From an uncultured Pelagibacteraceae bacterium (GTDB lineage: Bacteria > Pseudomonadota > Alphaproteobacteria > Pelagibacterales > Pelagibacteraceae), in NCBI GenBank assembly GCA_902516345.1, contig CABXYJ010000001.1, positions 62,001 through 126,000 on the forward strand: DNA of 64,000 nt. Direction: 5' to 3'. The position numbers and the translations under genes are program-made. Positions within the stretch are counted from its first letter, which is position 1, and each line of letters begins with the position of its first letter. The notes under the pieces were generated by a model. That model was not told where the DNA came from and did no database searches. It worked only from the letters and a program-made list of their open reading frames with translations. Shown here one piece after another: positions 19,956 to 28,110 of the stretch.

Positions 19956-20793
19956 TTAAATTTATTTCCTCATTTATCAAATTATGATCGTGTTGTATTT
20001 CATCATCTAATTTATGACTGAACGATAGTTTAATTAAGTCAAAAATTGATAGAAAAGTCTCAAAGACTTTTTCAACATTTGATACATATATCTTTCCAGA
20101 ATTTAGATAATTTTCTAAATTTTTTTTATTTTTTATCTTATGTCCTATTTTTCTATAAATTCTTCTAGCTACTAGAATAGAAAAACGGAAACTAATAGGT
20201 ATATCCTTAATTGAATAAAATGAATTTTCATAAAAAGTATCAGCAAGATTGATAGTTGATAAAATTTCTTCAAAGCTTTCATTTATGTAAAAACGATTTT
20301 TTTCAGAATCTTCAATTACATCTCTCGATATATTAGTAAGTTGCATTGCAATTCCTAGATCGATTGCTGACTTGAGTGAACTTTTATTATTAACTTTTAA
20401 AATTTTTGCCATCATCAATCCAACAGTTCCAGCTACTCTGTATGAGTAAACCAAAAGATCTTTTTTTGTATCTAATTTAACCTTATCTTTAATGTCTGAT
20501 TTTATTCCCATCAGTAAATCTTGAACAATTTTCAAGGATATATTGAATTCTTCAATAAGATCCCACATATTTTTGATAATAGGATCATCAAAGTTTTTTT
20601 GATTAAAATTATTTTCAAAATAATTAAATTTTTTTTCTTTACTTTCTATTTTTTCATTATCATCTGCAATGTTGTCAGCGACTCTACAAAAATCATACAA
20701 AGCAGAGCATTTTTCTAACGTTTTTTTGGGTAAAAAAAAACCAGCCCAACTGAACGATTTAGCATAAACAGATAAGTAACTTTTATTAGACAT
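19942..20793 (-). CDS. crtB: 15-cis-phytoene synthase
   Basis: CrtB joins two geranylgeranyl diphosphates to phytoene. The 283-residue protein has both aspartate-rich motifs: YDFCRVADNIADD near residues 30-42 and QLTNISRDVIED near residues 153-164. Its ATG shares one base with the crtI stop and its end overlaps crtY. The supplier of geranylgeranyl diphosphate, CrtE, is not in this window and must be encoded elsewhere if the pathway works. Confidence 0.94.
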   Translation of the reverse strand: MSNKSYLSVYAKSFSWAGFFLPKKTLEKCSALYDFCRVADNIADDNEKIESKEKKFNYFENNFNQKNFDDPIIKNMWDLIEEFNISLKIVQDLLMGIKSDIKDKVKLDTKKDLLVYSYRVAGTVGLMMAKILKVNNKSSLKSAIDLGIAMQLTNISRDVIEDSEKNRFYINESFEEILSTINLADTFYENSFYSIKDIPISFRFSILVARRIYRKIGHKIKNKKNLENYLNSGKIYVSNVEKVFETFLSIFDLIKLSFSHKLDDEIQHDHNLINEEINLNERI

Positions 20794-22253
20794 TATAAAA
20801 TTTTATCTAATACTTTCGCTGAAGAAAGCACCCCAGGTACGCCAGCTCCTGGATGAGTACCTGCTCCTACAAAATAAAGTCCATCATATATCTCTGACTT
20901 ATTATGAAATCTAAAATAAGCTGATTGAGAAAATTTTGGCTGAATTGAAAAACCAGAACCATATTTTGTATTTAAATCTTTTTCAAAGTAATCAGGCGTT
21001 AAATAAAAATCCTCAATAATATTTTTTCTAAGATTTGGCATTAAATCCTTTTCCATTTTATCAATTACCAAATCTCTCATTTTCTCTCCTTCAATAGACC
21101 AATCAATTTTTGATTGATTATTTGGAACTGGAACTAAAACATAAAAACAATCTTGCCCTTCTGGAGCCATAGATTTATCAGTAGCAGATGGTCTATGAAG
21201 ATAATAACTAATATCATTATTTAATTTTTTATTATTAAATATGTCATCAAGATGTTCTTTGTATTTATTTCCAAACTTAATAGTATGGTGTTCTACATTT
21301 TCATACTTTTTTTTTGTACCAAAATAATAAACAAATAAACCCATGGAATATTCCATCCTATTTTTTTTCCACTTAAACATAAGTGAATTATTTGAATTTC
21401 CATTTAACATTTTTTCATAAACAGCAGGCGGATCTGCGTTACAAATAACATTATTAGTTTCAATATGAGTTTGATTATCTAATTGAATACCAGTTATTTT
21501 ATTACCATTAGAAATAATTTTTTTGACTTCATGACCTTTAATTATTTCTATGCCAACTTCATTCATCAACTTTTCAAAACCCTTTATAATATTTCCTGTT
21601 CCACCCATTGAATAATGGATGCCCCATTTTTTTTCTAAATATAAGATAAGTCCATAGATAGAGGTTGTGGTAAAAGGATTTCCTCCAACTAAAAGTGGAT
21701 GCATACTTAACATTCTTCTTAATTTTTCATTTTTTATATAAGACGAAACCAATGAATAAACTGACTTATAACTTTTAAGCTTCAATAGAGCTGGTAGTTG
21801 TTGCATCATGACTAAAGGTTTATCAAATGGAACATCGGCTAGTTCTGTAAACCCTTTGTCAAAAATTTTTTTCGTAAAGTTAACTAATTTTTCATAACCT
21901 ATAACATCATCTTTACTCATTTCTGCAATTTGACTTTTCATCTCGTTTTCATTACCTGAATAGTTAAATTTAGAATTATCCTCAAAAACAAATTGATACC
22001 AAACTTTGAGTGGAGATAATTTAATATAATTTTTTGGATCTTTTTCAAATAATTCAAATAATTCATTTATTAGGTATGGTGCTGTAATAACTGTTGGGCC
22101 ACCATCATAGGTAAATCCATTTTTTTTAAATACCCTTGCTCTTCCTCCAAGATCAGGATGTTTTTCAATTAAAGTAACATTATGACCTTTAGCTTTTAGA
22201 CGAAGTGCAGCAGCTATGCCTCCAAATCCGGAACCTATTACAACAGAATTCAT
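20793..22253 (-). CDS. crtI: Phytoene desaturase
   Basis: CrtI introduces the double bonds that turn phytoene into lycopene. The 486-residue flavoprotein opens with VVIGSGFGGIAAALRLKAKG (FAD fold), then GGRARVFKKNGFTYDGGPT, and closes with the family signature GLYFVGAGTHPGAGVPGVL. It begins the crtIBY-blh unit, 39 bp after the stop of the ATP synthase b subunit. That gap has no clear terminator; it is AT-rich and could hold a weak promoter, but I cannot place one with confidence. Confidence 0.95.
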   Translation of the reverse strand: MNSVVIGSGFGGIAAALRLKAKGHNVTLIEKHPDLGGRARVFKKNGFTYDGGPTVITAPYLINELFELFEKDPKNYIKLSPLKVWYQFVFEDNSKFNYSGNENEMKSQIAEMSKDDVIGYEKLVNFTKKIFDKGFTELADVPFDKPLVMMQQLPALLKLKSYKSVYSLVSSYIKNEKLRRMLSMHPLLVGGNPFTTTSIYGLILYLEKKWGIHYSMGGTGNIIKGFEKLMNEVGIEIIKGHEVKKIISNGNKITGIQLDNQTHIETNNVICNADPPAVYEKMLNGNSNNSLMFKWKKNRMEYSMGLFVYYFGTKKKYENVEHHTIKFGNKYKEHLDDIFNNKKLNNDISYYLHRPSATDKSMAPEGQDCFYVLVPVPNNQSKIDWSIEGEKMRDLVIDKMEKDLMPNLRKNIIEDFYLTPDYFEKDLNTKYGSGFSIQPKFSQSAYFRFHNKSEIYDGLYFVGAGTHPGAGVPGVLSSAKVLDKIL

Positions 22254-22292
22254 TGTTATAATTTATAGTTTTTTTTAAAAATTGTAAGGTTA

Positions 22293-22790
22293 TTATAAGT
22301 TAATTTTCTTTAGCTCTTCTTTAGTTTCATCTAAATTTTTTTGAAATAGTGCATCAAGTTTTGATTTATCAACAGAGGTAGTGATAATTTTTTTAACAGA
22401 GTCCAGAGCAATTTTAATTGAAGTATCTTTAATTTCTTTAATAGCAGACTCTTTCATTTGACTTATTTTATTTTCAGCAAGATTTTTTTTGATTTCAGAG
22501 GTTTTATGGAACTTATCATTTAGTTCGATTATCATTTTATCGCTATCTTTTTTAGCCTGTTTTAAAATCTCATCACTTACGGCTTGTGCTGTGTCTAATT
22601 TTTTTTGAGCATTATCCAGTAAGATTTTAGCCTCAGCTCTTAGTTTTTCGCTTTCATTAATTTCATTTTTTATATCTGAGATTAATTTATTAAGAACTTC
22701 ATTTACTTTTTGAGGAATTTTTAAATATACAAGTGCTCCAATAAAAATAACGAAAGAAACCGCAACCCAAAAAGTGGAGTCAATTACCAT
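22293..22790 (-). CDS. atpF: ATP synthase Fo subunit b
   Basis: Subunit b is the stator stalk joining Fo to F1. From the ATG at 22790 it has 165 residues, MVIDSTFWVAVSFVIFIGALVYL forming the membrane helix and a long charged coiled coil following. The ORF track begins 11 codons upstream at 22823, but the b-subunit family starts just before the helix. It overlaps the b' gene by 11 bp. It is the last of the atpIBEF'F genes; F1 genes are not in the window, as expected because alphaproteobacteria separate the two sectors. Confidence 0.92.
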   Translation of the reverse strand: MVIDSTFWVAVSFVIFIGALVYLKIPQKVNEVLNKLISDIKNEINESEKLRAEAKILLDNAQKKLDTAQAVSDEILKQAKKDSDKMIIELNDKFHKTSEIKKNLAENKISQMKESAIKEIKDTSIKIALDSVKKIITTSVDKSKLDALFQKNLDETKEELKKINL

Positions 22791-23370
22791 AATACTTATT
22801 CCTATTTTTTTTTGACAAATCATCTACAATTGCAGAAATACTACTATTGTTTATTTCAGCTCCGATGATTTTTTTTACTAATTCTGAAGACGTTTCTATT
22901 GCAACCCTATTAATTTTTTCAGGGGCACTTTTCTTAACTACTTCTATCTCTTTCTCTACTTTTTTAATTTCCTCATTAATTTGCTTTTCTAAAGTTTCTT
23001 TTTTATTGTTTATATCTTTAATAATTTTTTCTCTTGAATCTTTAAAAATTTTTTTTGCCTCTAACTTACTTTTAAAAACAATATCTTCATATTCTTTAAG
23101 TTTAGACTCGCTGTCTTCTCTTTGTTTTTCTGCAGCCTCAATATTATCTTGTATTTGAGATTTTCTAGACTCTAAATTAGCACTTATCTTAGGTAATATA
23201 AGTTTTGACAAAACTATATAAAGAATTCCAAAAGTTAGTGTAAGCCAGAATATTTGTGAAATCCAAAATTCAGGGTTTAATTGAGGCATACCTCCACTTT
23301 CAGCAGCAAAAACTTCTTTTAAAAAAAAGAAATTGAAAAATATTAACTGAAAAAAAATTTTTTTAATCAT
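22780..23370 (-). CDS. atpG: ATP synthase Fo subunit b'
   Basis: This is the second stator subunit found in alphaproteobacteria and photosynthetic bacteria. From the ATG at 23370 it has 196 residues: an N-terminal hydrophobic, signal-like segment (MIKKIFFQLIFFNFFFLKEV FAA), a second helix FWISQIFWLTLTFGILYIVL near residues 38-57, and a charged coiled coil. The ORF track starts at a TTG (23385) inside the atpE stop region; the ATG is better. The additional N-terminal segment before the usual helix is typical of alphaproteobacterial b'. Symbol use (atpG, atpX or atpF2) varies. Confidence 0.9.
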   Translation of the reverse strand: MIKKIFFQLIFFNFFFLKEVFAAESGGMPQLNPEFWISQIFWLTLTFGILYIVLSKLILPKISANLESRKSQIQDNIEAAEKQREDSESKLKEYEDIVFKSKLEAKKIFKDSREKIIKDINNKKETLEKQINEEIKKVEKEIEVVKKSAPEKINRVAIETSSELVKKIIGAEINNSSISAIVDDLSKKNRNKYYGN

Positions 23371-23374
23371 CAAT

Positions 23375-23602
23375 TTAAAATGCAAAAAGTATGATTAACG
23401 CAACTACTAATCCAAATAACCCTGTCGCTTCCGCTAAAGCAAAGCCTAAAAGTAAATTAGGAAATTGTTTTTGTGCAGCAGAAGGGTTTCTCATTGCACC
23501 AGATAAATAATTTCCAAAAATTATACCTATCCCTACCCCTGCGCCTGCTAAAGCAATCGCAGCCAATCCTGCTCCTATCATTTTTGCTGCTTCTAATTCC
23601 AT
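23375..23602 (-). CDS. atpE: ATP synthase Fo subunit c
   Basis: The c ring carries protons through the membrane. In 75 residues there are two helices: AGLAAIALAGAGVGIGIIFG with the GxGxG packing motif, a polar loop RNPSAAQKQ, and LLLGFALAEATGLFGLVVAL with the proton-binding glutamate near residue 58. The residues next to that glutamate look like a proton-type, not sodium-type, c subunit. It is 14 bp after atpB and has a recognisable GGAGG-like stretch (AAAGGAGGAAAT on the coding strand) before the ATG, unusually strong for this genome. Confidence 0.96.
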   Translation of the reverse strand: MELEAAKMIGAGLAAIALAGAGVGIGIIFGNYLSGAMRNPSAAQKQFPNLLLGFALAEATGLFGLVVALIILFAF

Positions 23603-23616
23603 TATTTCCTCCTTTG

Positions 23617-24351
23617 TTAATGGTGTAAATTTAATGCATCATTTAAATAAATGCATGTTAAAATTGCAAAAACATAAGCTTGAAGAAAAGCAACTAATAT
23701 CTCCAAACCTGTTAAGGCAACTGAAAAACTCAGTGGTAGCCATCCACCGAGTATTCCGAGGCTCACTACAAAGCCACCGAAAACTTTCATCATAGTGTGG
23801 CCTGCCATCATATTAGCAAATAATCGAACTGATAAACTTACTGGCCTACTAAGATATGAAATAATTTCTATAATGACTATTAAAGGGAGCAGAACAATTG
23901 GAACTCCACTAGGTACAAATAGTTTTAAATAACCAAAACCGTGCTTGATAAATCCAATAATTGTTACTCCAATAAAGACAAATGCTGCAAGAACAAAAGT
24001 AACTATAATGTGGCTAGTTACTGTGAAAGTATAAGGGATCATTCCAAACATATTACAAAATAAAACAAACATAAATAACGAAAATATAAAAGCAAAATAT
24101 GGTTTTGCTTTGGAACCCGCGGTATCACTTATCATTTTTGATACAAAAGAATAACTAATCTCTGCTAAAAGTTGTAACTTATTTGGTAGCATTAGATTTT
24201 TTTTAGCTCCTAAATTAAAAATAACTAAAATTGCTACAGAACTGATTACCATAAATAAACTTGCATTAGTGAATGAGATATCAAATGTTCCTATTCTAAT
24301 TTCTGGACCAATTCTATAAACCTCGAATTGAGTCATTGGATTTGCTGCCAT
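23617..24351 (-). CDS. atpB: ATP synthase Fo subunit a
   Basis: Subunit a forms the half channels against the c ring. The 244-residue protein has five to six helices; the essential arginine is in LSVRLFANMMAGH near residue 177 and the C-terminal LEILVAFLQAYVFAILTCIYL is diagnostic. It lies 8 bp after atpI. The gene is complete and typical. Confidence 0.97.
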   Translation of the reverse strand: MAANPMTQFEVYRIGPEIRIGTFDISFTNASLFMVISSVAILVIFNLGAKKNLMLPNKLQLLAEISYSFVSKMISDTAGSKAKPYFAFIFSLFMFVLFCNMFGMIPYTFTVTSHIIVTFVLAAFVFIGVTIIGFIKHGFGYLKLFVPSGVPIVLLPLIVIIEIISYLSRPVSLSVRLFANMMAGHTMMKVFGGFVVSLGILGGWLPLSFSVALTGLEILVAFLQAYVFAILTCIYLNDALNLHH

Positions 24352-24359
24352 AAAATTTA

Positions 24360-24635
24360 CTACTTTTGCATGTTTTTTGCAGATCTAATTACATTAGTTA
24401 TACCAGCAACTACACCAACAAAAAAAAATATTAAAATTAACCAAGGTTTAGTACCAAAGGTCTTGTCTAAAATAAACCCAATAATTGTCCCTACTGCTAC
24501 GGCTGATACTAATTCAGTGCTTAATTTAAAAGCTTTACCAATAGGTGATGGATTATACTTTTTATTAGCCAAATCTCCTTTCAGTGCCTTTTTTTTTGCA
24601 ATCTCCAAGCGAGTTTTAAAAGGATCTTTAGTCAT
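24360..24635 (-). CDS. atpI: ATP synthase accessory protein AtpI/AtpZ family
   Basis: A 91-residue protein with two membrane helices (about residues 38-56 and 62-82) and a basic, cytoplasmic N-terminus. Position as first gene of the Fo cluster and the AVAVGTIIGFILDK helix match the AtpI/AtpZ family, which helps c-ring assembly or ion supply. It follows smc by only 12 bp, so the Fo genes may share a transcript with dciA-dsbA-smc. Confidence 0.85.
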   Translation of the reverse strand: MTKDPFKTRLEIAKKKALKGDLANKKYNPSPIGKAFKLSTELVSAVAVGTIIGFILDKTFGTKPWLILIFFFVGVVAGITNVIRSAKNMQK

Positions 24636-24647
24636 TTTTTAATTGGT

Positions 24648-27044
24648 TTATGCAACCATACTCTCAGCTTTTTGCAAATCAACAGCAACGAGTTGACTGA
24701 TACCTTTTTCAGGCATTGTAACACCATAAAGTTTATTCATTTTTGACATTGTTAATGCATGATGAGTAACAATGATAAACTTTGTATTAGTAATTTTAAT
24801 CAAATCCTCAAGCAAATTACAAAATCTTGTTACATTCGCGTCGTCTAGCGGCGCATCTACTTCGTCAAGTACACAGATCGGAGATGGATTGGTTAAAAAA
24901 ACTGCAAAAACAAGAGATAGAGCTGTAAGTGCTTGTTCACCTCCAGATAACAAGGTAATTGATTGTAGTCTTTTACCTGGTGGACTCACCAACATCTCTA
25001 AACCTGCTTCAAGCGGATCCTCAGAATCTACCAATTCTAGTTTAGCATTTCCACCATTAAATAATTTTGTATAAACTTCATTAAATTTTCTGTTCACTTT
25101 TTCAAAAGCATCAATGAGTCTTTCTCTTCCTTTTTGATTTAATTCATTGATACTATCTTTTAATTTACTGATAGCTGTCACTAAGTCAGCGCGATCTTGC
25201 TCCATTTTTTGAATTTCAACTTTATATTTGTCGGTCTCTTCGTCTGCTTTTAAATTTACTGAACCTAATTTTTCTCTTTCTTGTTTTTTTTTATCTAATA
25301 GGTCTTCTTGATTAACTGCATCTGGAAGATCCTCTTTTCCAAATAAATTTGAATTTTCAAGAATATTTTCTTCATCAAGACTTAGCTCTGAATATATTCT
25401 ATCAATCAGATCATTTTTACGTTTTTTAAGACCTTCAACAGTAGCTCCAGAGCTTGCTTTTCTTTCTCTGATTTGAATTGATTGTTCTTGTATTTGATTT
25501 AGTTGGGATCTTAGTGTTTCAATTTTTTCGTCAGTTGTATTAATAATTAATTCATTCTCATTTTTTTCCTTTTCTGCAATTCTAAGACCTTCTGAAATTT
25601 GACCTTTTTTTTCAGCTTGTATTTTTGGTTGATTATCCAATTTTTCAAGCTGTATATTTAATTTTTTTTGCCTATCAGTAAGTTCGGACACCATTTTTTC
25701 AGAATTGGATAATAAATTTCTCCAACTTTCAATTTCTTTATCAATAATATTAATTCTTTCATTTCTTTTTACCGAGTCTTGTTTGATATTTTGATTTGTA
25801 CTAAAACTGCTTGCATATTTTTCTATTAAATTTTTAAAACTTTCTAGAACGACAATTGCTTCAGAGTTTTTATTTAAATTTATTAGTTCTTTAATCTTGT
25901 TTAATTCAATATTTAGTATATTCTTATTATAATTTAAATCTTCATTAGATTTTTTTTCTGTTTCATAATATTTTGAATCTACTTCTATTAACTCATTCTT
26001 TTCTTCTTTAAGCCTTTTTTCATTAGAGTTTGCGTCGATTATTATTCCTTTTTCTCTATCCATATCGTCGTTAAATGTTTGAATAGATCTTTTAATATTA
26101 CCTATTTCATCTTGTACTCTATTATTTTCCTCGTCAAGGTTTTGAAGTTCTAGATTTAGTCTTTGTATTTTAGATAAATTTTCAATATTTTTTTCTCTTA
26201 AGGGTGAAATTTTTTCTGTTTCAGATTTAACTAAAGTTTCGAGCTCAGAGATTCTACTGCTGAAGCCACTAACTTCACCTTCTGCTTCTAGATTAATCTC
26301 ATTCTCAATTTTAATTTCTTTATCAATCTCTAATAATTTTAAATAATATAATCCTGCTTCTATTTTTTTTATTTCTTCGGAAATATTCTTATATTTTGTC
26401 GCCTCCTCTGCTTGTTTTTCAAGGTTGGCCAATTGTTTCTCTTGTTGTCTCCTTAATTCATCGGCTCTTTTAAGATTATTTTCCGCAGCGCTCAATCTTA
26501 GTTCTGCCTCATGTCTTCTCACGTGTAAACCTGAAATACCAGCAGCTTCTTCTAAAATTGCCCTTCTGTCTTTTGGTTTTGCAGTTACCAGTGCACCAAT
26601 ACGCCCCTGACTTATCATTGATGGTGAATGCGCCCCGGTAGATAAGTCAGCAAAAAACATTTGAGTATCTCTAGCTCTTACCTCTTTTTCATTTATGTAA
26701 AATTTGGAACCTTTGTCTTTCTCAATTTTTCTTCTGATATTTATCTCATCAAGTTCTCTAAATTGAATTGGTCCCTCGTTATTTTTATTTTCAACTGTTA
26801 CACAGACTTCAGCTATATTCTTTGAAGGCTTATTTGATGTGCCAGAAAATATAACATCCTCCATTCCCGATCCTCGCATACTTTTTGCTGAGGTCTCACC
26901 CATGACCCATCTTAAAGACTCAACAATATTTGATTTTCCACAACCATTGGGTCCAACAATACCTGTTAAACTATCATCAATTAAAAAATTGGTTTTATCT
27001 GCAAAAGATTTAAATCCATTAAGTTGGATTTTTTTAAACTCCAT
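24648..27044 (-). CDS. smc: SMC chromosome segregation protein, short form lacking a recognisable hinge
   Basis: SMC organises chromosomes by ATP-driven loop extrusion. N-terminal head: Walker A GPNGCGKSN (residues 31-39) and QGRIGALVTAKPKDRRAILEEAAG; C-terminal head: LGSVNLKADEE near 595, signature LSGGEQ at 699-704 and Walker B CVLDEVDAPLDD near 724-735. Between them are about 430 residues of nearly continuous charged coiled coil. Bacterial SMCs are usually about 1,150-1,200 residues with a globular, glycine-rich hinge of about 150 residues in the middle; here the protein is 798 residues and I see no such domain. Both heads are in one frame, so it is not a broken gene. It is preceded by dsbA/dciA and followed by atpI. 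Confidence 0.9.
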   Translation of the reverse strand: MEFKKIQLNGFKSFADKTNFLIDDSLTGIVGPNGCGKSNIVESLRWVMGETSAKSMRGSGMEDVIFSGTSNKPSKNIAEVCVTVENKNNEGPIQFRELDEINIRRKIEKDKGSKFYINEKEVRARDTQMFFADLSTGAHSPSMISQGRIGALVTAKPKDRRAILEEAAGISGLHVRRHEAELRLSAAENNLKRADELRRQQEKQLANLEKQAEEATKYKNISEEIKKIEAGLYYLKLLEIDKEIKIENEINLEAEGEVSGFSSRISELETLVKSETEKISPLREKNIENLSKIQRLNLELQNLDEENNRVQDEIGNIKRSIQTFNDDMDREKGIIIDANSNEKRLKEEKNELIEVDSKYYETEKKSNEDLNYNKNILNIELNKIKELINLNKNSEAIVVLESFKNLIEKYASSFSTNQNIKQDSVKRNERINIIDKEIESWRNLLSNSEKMVSELTDRQKKLNIQLEKLDNQPKIQAEKKGQISEGLRIAEKEKNENELIINTTDEKIETLRSQLNQIQEQSIQIRERKASSGATVEGLKKRKNDLIDRIYSELSLDEENILENSNLFGKEDLPDAVNQEDLLDKKKQEREKLGSVNLKADEETDKYKVEIQKMEQDRADLVTAISKLKDSINELNQKGRERLIDAFEKVNRKFNEVYTKLFNGGNAKLELVDSEDPLEAGLEMLVSPPGKRLQSITLLSGGEQALTALSLVFAVFLTNPSPICVLDEVDAPLDDANVTRFCNLLEDLIKITNTKFIIVTHHALTMSKMNKLYGVTMPEKGISQLVAVDLQKAESMVA

Positions 27045-27052
27045 AAATAAAC

Positions 27053-27628
27053 TTATATCAGTTTTTCAAGAGTTTTTTTTAAATTTTTATAATTCAGCGT
27101 TTTTTCAAACTTTTTATTGTTTATTATTATCGTAGGAGTAGCATTTACTTTAAAATTTTTAGTACCATCGATTCGATCGTTTAAAATAAAATCCTCAATT
27201 TTTTTATTTTTAATACATTCTTCAAAATTTATATCAAAACCCTCATTTTTCACAAAATTTTTAAGATTTTCATTAAGTTCATCTACTGTTTTTCCTTTTA
27301 CCCAAACATTTTGATTGAAATATAAGCTCTCTAAAACTTCTAAATTTTTACTAAAAGCACATTGAGAAATTTTTGCGGCATTTAATGCAGCAATGTCCAA
27401 AGGAAAATGTCTAAATTCTATTTTTACTAAACCAGAGTCAATAAAATCTTTCTTTATTTTAGGATAAATATTTTTATGAAAATCTGCACAATGACTACAT
27501 GTCAAAGACTCGTAAGCTATTATGGTAATTTTAGCATCTTCATTACCAGATGTAATTCTTTTTAACTCAGCAGATAGACTTGTATTAGATAATAAGGAGA
27601 AAAATAAAATTATTAAAATTTTTTTCAT
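27053..27628 (-). CDS. DsbA/Com1-like periplasmic thiol-disulfide oxidoreductase
   Basis: The 191-residue protein has a signal peptide (residues 1-19), an active-site ESLTCSHCADFH (CxxC near residues 43-46) and a cis-proline loop NATPTIIINNKKF near the C-terminus. It therefore has the thioredoxin fold with helical insert of the DsbA family and should oxidise or shuffle disulfides in the periplasm. The order dciA-dsbA-smc is common in alphaproteobacteria. Its ATG overlaps the dciA stop by 4 bp. Confidence 0.9.
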   Translation of the reverse strand: MKKILIILFFSLLSNTSLSAELKRITSGNEDAKITIIAYESLTCSHCADFHKNIYPKIKKDFIDSGLVKIEFRHFPLDIAALNAAKISQCAFSKNLEVLESLYFNQNVWVKGKTVDELNENLKNFVKNEGFDINFEECIKNKKIEDFILNDRIDGTKNFKVNATPTIIINNKKFEKTLNYKNLKKTLEKLI

Positions 27629-28110
27629 TTTCGACTTAATACCTTTGATAGTTGAATTAAAGATTTTTTTATTTTTTCATTTTTAATATGACTTACTTTA
27701 TCTATGTAATTATTTTTTTCCACATTTTTTTGTATATCATATTTTTTCTTAAAAAGACTTTCATCTGTAAAGCTAATTAATTTTATTTTTTTTACGACTG
27801 AATTTTCAAAAAGACTATTTAATCTGTCCATTATTTCTTTTTTTGAGTATTCTAATTCAACTTCGTGACCCCTTTTTACCATAATCAATAAAGTGCTAAC
27901 GCTAAGTTTATTTGAATTTTTGTAGGATTTTGGATAACAAACTTTAAATAATTCATCACCTACAATATATTTCCAATTATTAAGAGTTTTAGAATAAACG
28001 TGACCTCTTTTAATAATAAATTTTTGAATATTTTTTGGTAAAGTATCTTTAAGAGATCTTAGGCCTTGAATGCTACCATTTCTCTGCTTAGTATATTTTT
28101 TAAATTGCAT
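27625..28110 (-). CDS. DciA-like DUF721 protein
   Basis: The protein has 161 residues from the ATG at 28110; the ORF track adds a TTG-initiated extension into mutY. The N-terminal half, IQGLRSLKDTLPKNIQKFIIKRGHVYSKTLNNWKYIVG (only parts conserved), shows the DUF721 pattern ending in a W-x-x-IVG motif and a short beta-rich segment. DUF721 includes DciA, which loads the replicative helicase in many bacteria lacking DnaC; that role is inferred. The start codon abuts the divergent mutY start with no base between. Confidence 0.8.
   Translation of the reverse strand: MQFKKYTKQRNGSIQGLRSLKDTLPKNIQKFIIKRGHVYSKTLNNWKYIVGDELFKVCYPKSYKNSNKLSVSTLLIMVKRGHEVELEYSKKEIMDRLNSLFENSVVKKIKLISFTDESLFKKKYDIQKNVEKNNYIDKVSHIKNEKIKKSLIQLSKVLSRK

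Noticed and set aside
22847-23158. 103-residue plus-strand ORF antisense to atp b'
   Set aside because: Shadow of a real coiled-coil gene; Ser/Leu-rich low-complexity translation with no family pattern.
24328-24642. 104-residue plus-strand ORF antisense to atpI
   Set aside because: Shadow ORF; atpI is well supported by position and its two helices.
24648-27044. Short SMC as a pseudogene or split gene
   Set aside because: Both heads are in one continuous frame with intact Walker A, signature and Walker B motifs; shortening is in the arms and hinge region.
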